Part shown: piece by piece, positions 10,040-21,357 of the stretch
Position numbering within the stretch: position 1 is the first letter of the stretch
Layout of the letters: each line of letters starts with the position of its first letter
Assembly (NCBI GenBank): GCA_964036195.1
Contig: OZ038452.1
Coordinates: 30,205,785 to 30,269,784 of the forward strand
DNA length: 64,000 bases
Direction: 5' to 3'
Source: Sphaerolaimus hirsutus
Taxonomy: Eukaryota; Nematoda; Chromadorea; Monhysterida; Sphaerolaimidae
Notes under the pieces: generated by a model
Seen by the model: the letters and a program-made list of their open reading frames with translations, nothing else
Databases searched by the model: none
Told to the model about the DNA's origin: nothing
Position numbers and translations under genes: made by a program

Positions 10040-10045
10040 AATAAA
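10040..10045 (+). promoter_or_regulatory. poly(A) signal candidate for gene 1
   Basis: First AATAAA after the TGA at 9483, about 560 nt downstream. A second AATAAA is at 10132-10137. Which one is used cannot be told. Confidence 0.4.
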
Positions 10046-10268
10046 TTCCAGGTAAATTATGATAAAACTTTATTTAGTCTTCCAATTTATTTCAAATATT
10101 TTTTAAGTATAATTCATTTTGTTATTTCATAAATAAATTCAATTCAATTTTGAATTTTGAATAGTCATCTTAACAATATTAGAAATTTTTATTTTAAACA
10201 GTTTTTTGTATATCTTTTTTATATTCTTGATTGCTATTATGTTCCAGATCAAGTAAATGTAAAAAAGT

Positions 10269-11756
10269 TAAGTAAACACCTTCCCGATCAAGTCCGGCCC
10301 CCCATTTTTTATTTTACTTCTGACGTCCTATCTCCTGTTCTAGGACGCGCCAGAAGCTGAAACTTGGGGTAGATATTGGCGCAACCCCCCTCTACTTCGT
10401 ATGAATTGAAGGGGTCGCGGCGACCCCGTACAGGGTGGGTCGCCGAGTGCAAAAAATTTTTGCAGTTTTTTTAGTGTCCCACACAGGTCCGGTCCCCACT
10501 GATTTCTTACACTGCGGGTGCCGTACCTCCAGTTGTGGGAGGGGTATAAATCTAAAATTTTGGGGATGTGTCGCCAACACCCCTCCCCTACTATACACTG
10601 GCCAGGCGGTCTTTGGCAACTCACCACAGTGTGGGGTGCAAAGTTTAAAATTTATTAAAATGTTACTGTCCCACACAAGTACAGCATCCAATTAAATTTC
10701 AAAAAATAAACACTTTTGTGTTGTTTTAACACTAATGTGGTTGACAATGTGAAAAAAGCATGAAATATCCTCTAAAAAATATCTTATCCGACCTTAAACT
10801 GCCCACCACATGAACCCCTCCCCCCAAGTGGGTGACAAAAAAATCATTTTTTACAACTTTTTCATCAGACACTTGAACTGCTGGTTTACAATGATTTATA
10901 GAGGAGGGTTAAAGGTTTCAAATTGTGTAAAAAACCTTACCTCAAAAATGCCTTCATAAGAAAATTTGCTGGGGGTAAATTTAAAATTGTGAATTTTGCC
11001 TATTTTTGTTCCTGCAATGATGTCATTTTTACAATTTGAAATTCACCCCCAGCAAATTTTCTAATGAAGGCATTTTTGAGGTAAGATTTTTTACACAACT
11101 TGAGACCTTTAACCTTCCGCTATAAATTATTGTAAACCAGCCGTTCAAGTGTCTAATAAAAAAGTTGTAAAAAGTGATTTTTTTGTCACCCACTCGGGGG
11201 AAGGGATTCATGTGGTGGCCAGTTTTAGGTCAGATAATATATTTTTTAGAGGATATTTTATGCTTATTTCACATTGTCAACCACATTAGTGTTAAAACAA
11301 CACAAAAGTGTCCATTTTTTGAAATTCAATTCGATGCTGGACTTGTGTGGGACAGTAACATTTTAATAAATTTTAAACTTTGGACCCCACACTGTGGTGA
11401 GTTGCCAAAAACTGCCTGGCCAGTGTATAGTAGGGGAGGGGTGTTGGCAACACATCCCCAAAATTGTTAGATCTATACCCCTCCCACAGCTGGAGATACG
11501 GGACCCGCAGTGTAAGAAATCAACCGGGGGCCGGACCTGTGCGGGACAGTGAAAACGCTGCAAATTTTTTTCACGTATATGGCGACCCCCTCTATAGTGA
11601 GTCGCCGCTGCCCCATTTTTTCATGCGGGGTAGTGGGGGGTTGCGCCTATATACCACCCAAGTTTTAGTTTTCCACCCCTCCCGCAACCGGAGATATGGC
11701 CTGCTAAGTGAAAACAAAAATAGGCGGCCGGACTTGATCGGGAAGGTGTTTACTTA
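10269..11756. mobile_element. 1.5-kb giant foldback element (arms about 715 bp)
   Basis: TAAGTAAACACCTTCCCGAT at the left is answered by ATCGGGAAGGTGTTTACTTA at the right. The two arms match along nearly their whole length and meet in a loop of about 50 nt near 10985-11035. Each arm is itself made of diverged modules containing GTGGGACAGT, CCACCCCTCCC and CTGGAGATA-type words. Related fragments occur at 23410-23535 and 23898-24083. ORF-like stretches inside are mirror images of each other, not genes. A transcript would fold into long double-stranded RNA. Confidence 0.85.
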
Positions 11757-11870
11757 CCTGTGATTGCATTTTAGTTGGGGTCCTTCTCGTTCTTGACAAT
11801 ATTACAAATGAATACATAATCACATTTACCTAGTGGCTGAATGAAAAGCATTTTTAGTTTGGCCCACACA

Positions 11871-13067
11871 CCAGGGGCCAGATTTAATTCTCCCTACAGA
11901 TTTGTAGGGTAGGGCGTACGCCCGATAGATTTTTCAAAGTTCAACCGCATCGACGCACATGCACCGAGAGCAAGGCGGTTTGTAAAATATACGAAACCAT
12001 CCCTTAAGGTTGCCGATATTGCAATATGACGTATATCGCTTCGATTTTGGCCCGGAAATCACTATTTCGTCATTTCTTGGCCGTCTGCCAATTCGCTTTT
12101 TATTTTATTTTGTTGGGCGGGTTACTCGCATAAGTCGCGCTTTTGTACGCTCGTGCATGCATTTCTTTCTTGTCGCTGCCCTCATGGTTTCGGTTGCAGA
12201 CAGTGAACACTAAAAAAGTGACCACCTGACTACACAAAAGCGCGACTTATGCGTAGGGTGTCAACTTTCCGTTTTCCGTTTCCGCTTTCCGCAGGCAAAT
12301 TTTTTTCCGTTTCCGTTTCCGTTTTCCGGCTGCCAAATTTTTTTTCCGTTTCCGTTTCCATTTTTCCGGCTCATTTTCCGTTTTCCGGCTAAAATTTCAG
12401 TTTTTCCGCCTTTTTTCTGTTTTCCAGCTCAATTGTATGTTCTTCCAACTTTTTTCCATTTTCTGACTCAATTCTCTGTTTTCTGTTTCAGCCAAAGTGG
12501 TAAACATGCATGCAGGTTCTCAATTATGTGAATTGTTTCTATTTCTAGCAAGATTTCTGCAAAATTTTTGATTTCTGGATAATATTCTGCAATTTTTTCC
12601 TGTTTCTGGCAAAATTTCAGCAATTTTTTTCCGTTTCCGGCATAATTTCACCAAATTTTTCCGTTCCCATTTCCGTTTTCCGGCCTTTCATTTTTCCGTT
12701 TTCCGTTTTCCGGCAGGTGCAAATTTTTTCCGTTTCCGTTTTCCGGCAAGTGTAATTTTTTTTCCGTTTCCGTTTTCCGCCAAAAAGTTTTTGTTGCCAC
12801 CCTACTTATGCGAGTAACCCGCCCTACAAAATAAAATAAAAACGGATTGGCCGACGGCCAAGAAATGACGAAATCATGATTTCCGTGCCAAAATCGAAGT
12901 GATATACGTCATATTGCAATATCGGCGACCTTAAGGGATGGTTTCGTATATTTTACAAACCGCCTTGCTCTCGGTGCATGTGCGTCGATGCGGCTGAACT
13001 TTAAAAAATCTATCGGGCGTACGCCCTACCCTACAAATCTGTAGGGAGAATAAAATCTGGCCCCAGG
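11871..13067. mobile_element. foldback element split by a later hAT-like insertion
   Basis: Left end CCAGGGGCCAGATTT, right end AAATCTGGCCCCAGG. Arms of about 290 bp pair (for example GGCGTACGCCCGATAG and GCAATATGACGTATATC with their inverses). The right arm is interrupted at CGCGACTTATGCG by the element 12254-12804; removing it and one copy of its duplication restores the arm. Without the insert the foldback is about 640 bp. Confidence 0.82.
12254..12804. mobile_element. hAT-like element filled with AAACGG motifs, duplication CTTATGCG
   Basis: Ends TAGGGTGTCAAC and GTTGCCACCCTA are inverted. Exact CTTATGCG copies lie at 12246-12253 and 12805-12812. Because the host is a hairpin, its other arm gives the uninterrupted site, proving the insertion. 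The body carries roughly 16 copies of CCGTTT (AAACGG on the other strand) mixed with CCGTTTTCCGG. No ORF of note. Sister copy at 32122-32783. Confidence 0.9.
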
Positions 13068-13076
13068 TGGCAAGTA

Positions 13077-13584
13077 CACCAAATGTCAACTGGTTCCCAT
13101 CCCAATTCAAAGCCAGCTGACGGGTGAATAACACAACACTATGGATTATTGTTACGCTACGCACATGTAGGTACCGTATTTCCTCGAATTACTCCCCGGA
13201 GGGTTTATTTTTTCAGAGTGAAAATTTTGAGAGAAAAACGTGAAAAATGCAACAATAACCACCATTTATACCAACAATAACCACCACCAAGTTTTTACAG
13301 CCTTATATAAGGATGTAGATGGTATAAACGATGTTCTAACGTAACACAGTAAGTGTTTTGAACGTCTGTTATGCATTTCCCGGACCACAAATACATAGTG
13401 CCCATTTTGAGGGGGGGGGGGGTATTTCATGCCAGCATGGCATTGACATTAATAACACATACCGCAATATTTATCTCAACACTAAACTTAATTTTTAACA
13501 TGATTCGACACTTTTGTCTTTGAACATCGTCAGTCGGCTCGTCAGCAAGCTTTGAATTGGGATGGAAACCAGTTGACATTTGAG
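13077..13584. mobile_element. GTCAACTGG foldback with a nested family A MITE
   Basis: Left CAACTGGTTCCCATCCCAAT is the inverse of right ATTGGGATGGAAACCAGTTG. The copy at 62879-63150 is uninterrupted. Here a TACCGTATT element occupies 13172-13429. Confidence 0.72.
13172..13429. mobile_element. family A MITE, right end deleted
   Basis: Starts TACCGTATTTCCTCGAATTA. The right side stops at GGGGTATTTC and runs straight into host sequence ATGCC; the usual GAGGAAATACGGTA is gone. Interior matches 9115-9362, with a small internal duplication near 13265. Confidence 0.75.
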
Positions 13585-14070
13585 CCTGGGGAGCCAGGGA
13601 ACCAGTTGAGTTGGCTTTTGGCCCCGGTTTGTAAAAAGAAAATTCTGTCGCCGTGGTATTTTTCCGGACGTGTGTCGTTCTTTGACACAGACGCCGTGCC
13701 AGTTAGGACTAAATCTCAATCCAAAGCGTTGGAGGGAGTTTACAAAGTGATTACGTAGTGGAAAGTGAGTTTCTAGTTGACAATTGTTTTTTGGAGTTGA
13801 ATTTTGTTGACGCCCGTTTTTAAAGCTGGCACTCTTCCAGTGGGAAGGCCGCCGTTTTCACACCAGGGTGGTGGACACCAGAGCGGTTGACAAAATTTCA
13901 AAAGACTCTGCATGGCTTCCGCTAATATGACCCCGCAAGGCAACGGCCAGAACAGGGTTGGTTTCTTCATTTTTTAGATTTTTTCGGGCAAGTTTTGCCA
14001 CCTGTCATTTAGATCTGGGTATAAGTTCCCGGCGATGTTCACACTGATGAGTCTCGCATTGTAACGGGTG

Positions 14071-14298
14071 CAGGGGGCAATCCCAAGCCCTGTAAAGTGT
14101 AAAGTAAAGTGTCAAATGTAAAGTCAAATGCAAAGTAAAGTGTCAATCAAAACAAAAAAGAAAAGATTTTATTACTGAACTTTGCATGACAATTGACACT
14201 TTACTTTGCATTTGACTTTACATTTGACACTTTACTTTGCATTTGGCTTTACATTTGACACTTTACTTTACACTTTACAGGGCTTGGGATTGCCACCT
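14071..14298. mobile_element. palindromic MITE, CCCTGTAAAGTGTAAAG arms
   Basis: CAGGGGGCAATCCCAAGCCC to GGGCTTGGGATTGCCACCTG. Nearly identical to 8651-8880. Directly abuts the next element. Confidence 0.82.
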
Positions 14299-14778
14299 GG
14301 GGCCAGTTCCGCAAGTGGACAAGTTAAGAGTTAAAAGTTAAGAGTTGAGTAAAATGACAAATGGCAAGTTAAGAGTAAAGTTAAATGCTAAATGATGAGT
14401 TAAGAGACAAGCGTAAATTTAAGAGTAAAGTTAAATGACAAATGATTAGTTAAGAGATAAAAGTTAAGTTAAAAGTCAAGCAAGTGTATCCAAATTTTAT
14501 TTTTTCGTATCCAGATATTATGTTTTTGTATCCAAATCTTATTTTTCGGCATAAAATTTGGATACAAAAAATAAGATTTGGATACAAAAAAAATAAGATT
14601 TGGATACACTTGCTTGACTCTTAACTTCACTCTTATCTCTTAACTAATCATTTGTCATTTAACTTTACTCTTGTCTCTTAACTCATCATTTAACTTTACT
14701 CTTAACTTGCCATTTGTCATTTTACTCAACTCTTATGTTTTAACTCTTAACTTGTCCACTTGCGGAACCCGCACCAGG
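14299..14778. mobile_element. palindromic MITE, CAGTTCCGCAAGTGG ends
   Basis: Ends GGCCAGTTCCGCAAGTGG and CCACTTGCGGAACC are inverted. Arms are AAGAGTTAAAGTTAAG-type repeats. The centre is a second palindrome of GTATCCAAATCTTATTTTT units. Sister copies at 19939-20434 and 63151-63376. Confidence 0.82.
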
Positions 14779-15054
14779 TCTGTGAAAAGAGACTAAACCT
14801 GCTATTTTTTCTCTTACATTAGTATAAATTTGGTGTCCTTCCCAATTACCTATTGGGTATTCGGTTCTTTTAGAAATTACTGTAGTCTTGTACAATTGAC
14901 CGTTGGTAATTAATGTAAATACATGTAATTTAACGCATTTTTCCGATAAAACTGGCGGATTAGAAAATTTCGATTAATTTGGCTTTGCGAGAAAATACAA
15001 AGATGGCAATAAAAAGTTATGACGGTGATGGCAACGTGCGGTTTGCACTAATTT

Positions 15055-15115
15055 TTGCCGGCGCCTGGTGCCAGTGCCGAGCCCTGTAAAGTGTAGATTC
15101 AAGTGTCATGTAAAA
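15055..15115. mobile_element. solo end of the CCCTGTAAAGTG family
   Basis: CTGGTGCCAGTGCCGAGCCC then TGTAAAGTG. No partner end nearby. Confidence 0.4.
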
Positions 15116-15680
15116 TCCTGATTTGTAAATCGCGCGCCAATAAGTTTGCACTACCAAAGGCGGGGTGGAGTTTATTTTGACCGGTTCCAAATTCGAAAAG
15201 TCGTTTTTAGAAAAACCACTTAAATTTTTAAACACTTTCTTCCAGAAGATTTGCCATCATCAGTGAATTGACCTATTATTTACTACTGATGACAATTAAT
15301 TTTATACGCTATTTTTGAAGCATCAGTTAAAATATTTATTTCATTTATTACTGAAATATCACTTTTATCATATATTGACAACCATTCAAAAAAAGCGCCA
15401 ATGGCGCCATTCCATCAAAAATCTAACGCGAAAATCCAAATCTCTAATCTCTAAAAATCCCTCCGACAATGCACAAATCCCCCCACGCACAGTTGCATTT
15501 GCGCTCAATTTTGTGCGGTAAATTTTTCAATCTAACCCGCGCCATTTTCAGGTAGAATTTAAATGCTCGTTTCCTACGCAAATGCAGCCATGCCACAATG
15601 GGGCTTATAAAATGCCCATAAAGAAAGAGACATTTCATTGGTGCCCGCCCCATAAATGCCATTCTGTCCGGTGCATCGGG

Positions 15681-16206
15681 TACAGGGTGGCCTATTTTTT
15701 GGGGCTGGAACTTTTTTGGGCCCAGATTTTTTATGGTTGTCTTGTGGTACTATCTGGATGTGGGGCTAGTTTTAAAAGTTGACAAGTGACATGAAAATTG
15801 TTTTTGTTTTTTTTTGTAATATAGTTGTCACTTTTTCTTACATGTTGAATTGACAGTGGTTACAGACATTAATTGTTTTAGCACTTTGAAGAATTTGGGG
15901 AATAGCTACTGGTACACTGTCAATTTTGCATCATTCGGGGCTCGAATTTATAGTACCATAATGCTTTCTATAGTCTATCAATCACAATTTTCATAGAAGT
16001 TTATCACACTCCATCCAAAACGAAACTTATTTATTTCAAATTACCTTTACATTAAAAGAATTGAATATGAATTTGAAATTGAAATATGAAATTGGGAATT
16101 ATGCGAAAAGTGCTGCATTGTAGGGCCTGCATCACAAACAGACCGAAACAACCACAATCACTAACAACTTTTTTTCCAATTTCCATAAATTTTGACCCAC
16201 CCTGTA
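15681..16206. mobile_element. TACAGGGTGG element, probably Tc1/mariner-like
   Basis: TACAGGGTGGCCTATTTT and TTTTGACCCACCCTGTA are inverted ends bounded by TA. About 526 bp, no transposase frame seen. Confidence 0.6.
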
Positions 16207-16724
16207 CTCAGATAAATCCCGAATAGAAAAGCGGAAACGAACCATTTTGTGGCTACTTTTCTCCCGCGCGCAGATTTCTGCCAACAAATAGGGGGGCACG
16301 CCGCGGACAGGTGTGCACTGTCGGTAGCGTTCCGAAAATCTCGAGATATTTTGAGTTTTTTAATGTAGAAAAATATAAAAATTTAGATAAATTAAATTTT
16401 TGTTTTATTTTTGACAGGGTTAACTCTAGTGAAGCTTTGAGGGACATTTTCCGAGATTTTCGAAGATTATGAAAAGCATGAAATTTTTATTTTTCATTTC
16501 ATTTTTTGTGAGGGTTCTCACAGAAACCAGTCAAATTTTCGAGTTATTTTCTGATTCAAAACAAAATAAATTTATTTTCTGAAAATATATATTTTTTTGT
16601 GACGCCAGCGCAGTTCATGCGGCGCGGCGGCACAATGCACTGCGCTGAGCTCTCGAATGCAACTGCGCTCAGGTGTGTGCGTGCTTGGTGTCGGGATTTG
16701 GGGGTGTTAAAGGGGTTAGGAGGT

Positions 16725-16805
16725 ACCGTATCTGCTCGAATAATTCCCCTGGGAAATTCACTTTTTCAGAGGGGGGGCTTTTCAAGCGGAGGAGTGACAA
16801 AGTGG
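16725..16805. mobile_element. solo TACCGTATCTGCTCGAATA end
   Basis: TACCGTATCTGCTCGAATAA then CCCCTGGG and a G-run, as at 31148. The right half is absent. Confidence 0.5.
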
Positions 16806-17635
16806 CAGATAAAATGAGAAAATTTTTATACTGAAGTTTACATTTTACATGACATTTGACAAATCTTTAGATATTTATAACACGGTGTAAATCATGCAAA
16901 TAAAAATGCTAGATGCTTCACAAAATTTAGCCCATATAAATAGTTTCCATTCTCACCACTTCCCCCCCCCCCCCCGATCAATTTGACAACTTTGTCGGAG
17001 ACAATTGGCCACGCTGCACAATAGTAATGGCGCAGTTGCATTTGCGTGCACCCGCGCGTGGGAAAATGGCGCCAGCGCCATGGATGTGGCGCTGGCGCCA
17101 TTCGGGGTTACATTCGGCTTGGCTGATTTGGAAGTTGTAGTGGAGTTGGGGCACTTCCGTCACTGTATTTTACAGTACCGGTAATTGGGTACATGTGAAC
17201 ATTTAGAGGTACAGCTCGTAATGTTTGAAAGTTTACCGGTGATTTTCGTTTACCGCCGTTTTTTTAGCGTGAGTAGATTACCGGTAAATGTTAATGTTTT
17301 ACGTTAATTACCGTACTTAGCAGGCGTCCCAGCAGTTCCGCAATTCCTAGGAGTGAAGCTTTTAGCGCCGCTATTTCATTGGAAATATCAGCTGGTGCGT
17401 TCTCGCCATTCTACAGTGTGCCCCATTTTTCTGAATGGAGTAATTGGTGCTCCGGACATTTGAACTTTTTTGGTTTATTTACATTTTATGGTTCATCAAT
17501 GCGTCATCAAGTTTTGTTTGCCAGTTTCAAGTTTTCAAATTCCTGAAAAAAATTTTTGGCTTAGGAGTGAAAAGTTGACCTAAAGCAAACTGGTTTATGG
17601 CTAAAATTTCAGAAAGTGATAAATCAGCTTATAAA
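16806..17635. other. intergenic, GGCGCC- and ACCGGTAA-rich, no gene
   Basis: A C-run near 16963, then TGGCGCCAGCGCCATGG-type palindromes at about 17065-17100, and a cluster of ACCGGTAA words at 17163-17325. Small open frames here read through these palindromes and show no protein-like composition. Confidence 0.5.
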
Positions 17636-18265
17636 TAGGGTTCAAACAGGACCAGTTTTACAGACGGACTGGGACCAGAAATTTTCTAATGTCAGAACCG
17701 GGACTAGCTTTTTTCAATTCTGGGACCAGGACCACCTCAGTCCCAGAAATTGCCAAACCATGTACTGGGAGCCATGTACCCATCACGTTTGAACCCTATA
17801 CCCAGTCAATGTTTTGCACATAATTCCACTGTGTGAATGACCACCACTCTCAATTTAGTAGCCTTTCTTATAACATCATTCAAACACTTCCATGCCAAGC
17901 TTCACTTGAAGTTATGAACATTTGATGAAAAGCAATATACTTATGCAACAAGTTGACATAAAAATAGATTTTTTGGCAGAAATCACCACTTATAATACTA
18001 TCACATGGCTCTACAGCCATTATATTGTGTTGACAACATTGTAATTATATTTGGGACCCTTTGAAACATACATTTTTTCCATCCCTCGTTGGGACTGCTA
18101 TAAAATTCCATGACTGGGACTGGGTTGTCAGGATCGCGACTGGGACTGACTATTTTTTCTCTCGGGACTGGGACTGCGGTGTCGGGACTGGGACTGTGAC
18201 CAGGACCGCCCCAGTCCCAACTTTTTGCCAAACCATATGCTGGGACTGTGGTCCTGTCTCACTGG
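17636..18265. mobile_element. decayed TAGGGTTCAAAC/GGGACC element
   Basis: Begins TAGGGTTCAAACAGGACCAG. Shares internal landmarks with 3392-4253, but many GGGACCGG words have become GGGACTGG, and the right terminus is lost near 18265. No flanking duplication found. Confidence 0.6.
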
Positions 18266-19388
18266 AAAGATGAGTCCATCAATTAGTGTTGACAGGGATT
18301 AAAAACAATTATTCTGGTAACCTCAGATGTGTTCAAACCAGATTTATCAGTTTGCAACATTTTTGAGAGTGAACCGATATAATGTGGCTACAATGTGTCT
18401 ACCACACTACTCCACAATATGATAGATATCTTAACAATTTTATTTTAAATATATTTTTCAACCCTCATATTATATCCTGCAAAAATCCCCATCCCTATCC
18501 TAAAAATTTGAAATTTGCAAAAATACCTAGAAAATTGAACCACCCTGTACACAAATCTCAGTAGCTATTGCAAAGCGGCGGGAACAGCGGCATGAAGAAT
18601 GCAAAACTACAAATCCTTAACGGAATACAGCATTTTCGCGTGCAGCAATTTTCTTTCCTCTGAGAAACGATGGAAAATGGAGAAGAAAATAAACAAAAAT
18701 AATTTTTAGTTTTTTTCGTCATTTAGTTTTTTTGGTAGATTTCAGAGCAAAGTTTGAATTTCATGAGCTGCGTAGCATTGATCATTTATTTATGGTCAAT
18801 TGTGTTCATTTGGATTGTTTTAATTGAAATTATATGATGCAATTACTTTGATCAGTGATTGATTCATGATTCTAGTGAATTTGATATGGTTTGTACACTT
18901 AATTGGACTGTTTCAATCCAAATAAATGTAGTTACAGCCATATGCGCCATCCAAAAGATGCAAAATTCTAATTTCTGAGAACCTAGAGTTTTTGAGAGTT
19001 CTCTACAATTCGATAAACGATAACAACACAAATAAAATCGAGGGCTGAAAATCTTATTTTTAAAATTATGAAAATCTGAAAACTAAAAATTAAAATTATA
19101 AAAATCAGAAATTCTGTCATCGTCCTCTCTGACAGATGTCCGTAGTAGAATTTTATGCTTCCACCTGTCCATTTTTCACCGGTGTTTTACTATTTTATCG
19201 GAATATACTTACGTCCCGTTACGAGATCGAGAGATATTTTAAAGTGGCCTGAAAAGTGAAAAGTGACAAGATTTTCGACGTGGATTACTGTAGAATATTT
19301 AGAATGATTTATTGTTTTGCGCGATTCTTGTGGTTGGCAGCGTGATTTTCTGAGATTAGGAGTTAGTTACGTTTGAAAGCGTTTTGGG
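18266..19388. other. intergenic AT-rich DNA, no gene
   Basis: Contains a solo right end ACCACCCTGTAC at 18541-18552 of the TACAGGGTGG family. Otherwise I see only AT-rich sequence with scattered stops in all frames. Confidence 0.5.
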
Positions 19389-19500
19389 TATAACTCGGCG
19401 GACGGCAAAGTATGCGCCCAAAATTACTTATGTCTTGGTCGATAATGCGCGAGCAGGATACTTATGTATTTATAACTTATGCACTTTCACAAAAAAATAC
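19389..19500. mobile_element. fragment of TATACTCGGCGGAC family
   Basis: TATAACTCGGCGGACGGCAA, then GCGCGAGCAGGATACTTATG. The same phrase closes the elements at 41382 and 53042. Only one end is present. Confidence 0.5.
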
Positions 19501-19798
19501 TTAAAAACTTAGAGTCAAGTAGAACCAATGTAGGTATGTTTCTTGGGTGAAATTAGCATTAAATGTCAGTTTCCAGAAATAATCAATTTGCAAAATAAAC
19601 TTGCGCATGAATTTAGTGTGAAGTGTAACCTGTAAAGTGTTTTGAGTTCCTGGTATTGTGTTCAATTAAAATATGTACCTATTTACAATTTTCGCATTTG
19701 AATCAACTTTACTGAACTCAGAATTTGGAAACTTGGATACTGTCATTCAGGTATTTATCATGGTTTCGAATATAAAAAAAACATGAATTATTTGACAA

Positions 19799-19902
19799 CC
19801 GTCGCTTGACGTCCTGCCCTCCGGTAGGTAAACGGTACGGTCAGGAAGCGAATAGCGCGATCACCACTGTTTACCTGTGCGGTAAACCCTAGGCGTCAAG
19901 TG
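19799..19902. mobile_element. small foldback with GGTAAAC arms
   Basis: CGCTTGACGTCCTGCC at the left and GGCGTCAAGTG at the right are partly inverted, with GGTAAAC and GTTTACC between. Short and diverged. Confidence 0.35.
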
Positions 19903-19938
19903 TTTGGAATATTTGACTTTTTAAATTTCCACCCCACA

Positions 19939-20434
19939 CCAGGGGCCAGTTCCGCAAGTGGAAAAGTTAAGAGTTAAACGTTAAGAGTTGAGTAAAATGA
20001 CAAATGGCAAGTTAAGAGTAAAGTTAAATGCTAAATGATGAGTTAAGAGACAAGAGTAAATTTAAGAGTAAAGTTAAATGACAAATGATTAGTTAACAGA
20101 TAAAAGTAAAGTTAAGAGTCAAGCAAGTGTATCCAAATCTTATTTTTTCGTATCCAGATCTTATGTTTTTGTATCCAAATCTTATTTTCGACATAAGATT
20201 TGGATACAAAAAATAAGATTTGGATATGAAAAAAAAGATTTGGATACACTTGCTTGACTCTTAACTTTACTCTTATCTCTTAACTAATCATTTGTGCTTT
20301 AACTTTTCTCTTGTCTCTTAACTCATCATTTATCATTTAAAATTTTTTAACTTTACTCTTAACTTGCCATTTGTCATTTTATTCAACTCTTATGTTTTAA
20401 CTCTTAACTTGTCCACTTGCGGAACCGGCACCAG
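19939..20434. mobile_element. palindromic MITE, CAGTTCCGCAAGTGG ends
   Basis: Same architecture as 14299-14778, with matching AAGAGTTAAAG arms and a GTATCCAAATCTTATTTTT centre. Confidence 0.8.
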
Positions 20435-20465
20435 AAAACGCGCCCGAAATTAAAACTTCCACATC

Positions 20466-20885
20466 TACCGCAAATCCTCGAATAAGACCCCCCTCGAATA
20501 ACCCCACTCTTGAATAATTCCCCCCTGTTGGCGAGGCGAGGAAAAATACCCCCCCTCGAATATTTACCCCCCCCTCATGAAAAACTCACCCCTCTGGATG
20601 AAAACGATGGAATACAAAAACACAATATAATATTAGCCTACAGCAGCGACAGCAGATATAGGTATACGTGATGTGTATGCAGTGTATATGCATAGTTTTG
20701 TTATTGTTGGACAGTTAAATACCTGTATTACATGAGTTTACAGACTGCACCCATACATGAATCAAGTCCAAGTTTTCTGAGGAAGAAATAACTCCCCCCT
20801 CTAATAACTCCCCCTGAATAACTCCCCCCTTAAAACGTCTGTGATTAAATAACCCCCCTGGGATCTTATTCGAGGATTTAAGGTA
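20466..20885. mobile_element. TACC..AAATCCTCGAATAAGA MITE (diverged TACCGTATT type)
   Basis: Left TACCGCAAATCCTCGAATAA and right TTATTCGAGGATTTAAGGTA are inverted. Inside each end the words CTCGAATAACCCCC and AATAACTCCCCC repeat several times. Non-coding. Confidence 0.7.
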
Positions 20886-21059
20886 TATATTCAGTTGCCA
20901 TAATCGGCTGAATTTCAGCTGGAGCGCTGAAAAAACAACATTTTTTCCGCACGCGGTGCACCGCGCGTGAGAATCGCTGGATGGGTTTGCCAGCATTCGC
21001 GCTCCGAAATTAGGGTTGGAAATTACCCGAATTGTTGAAAACCTGAAAAGTTGACAATA

Positions 21060-21190
21060 GAAAGCTTTTAAAACTGAAAAATCTGTTTCAAACACATTTG
21101 AGTGTACCAGAATGGATCATTTTTGATTTCCATCAACAGCAATTTACGAACACCTTACTCCTGTAAACTCTATGGTGTTTTACTCCAGCG
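21060..21190. mobile_element. partial ACTAGTTTAC-type foldback
   Basis: Contains ACACATTTGAGTGTACCAGA and the decayed centre ATCAACAGCAATTTACGA. Outer ends not found. Confidence 0.4.
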
Positions 21191-21357
21191 CCACGCGCCA
21201 ATGGCGCCAGTGCACAATGGCTTTACAATTGATGCAAAAATTTAAATGACTCTTGATCAAAACGTGAGGGATTTTGACTAAATACAGTATTAAAAGTTGT
21301 GATTTTTGGAATAAATATGCCTTAACTGATGTTCATAATATGGCTCATTGCGTGACT

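Noticed and set aside
10340..11763. Several frames of 85-99 codons on both strands
   Set aside because: Mirror images of each other in the arms of the giant foldback; identical peptides recur on opposite strands.
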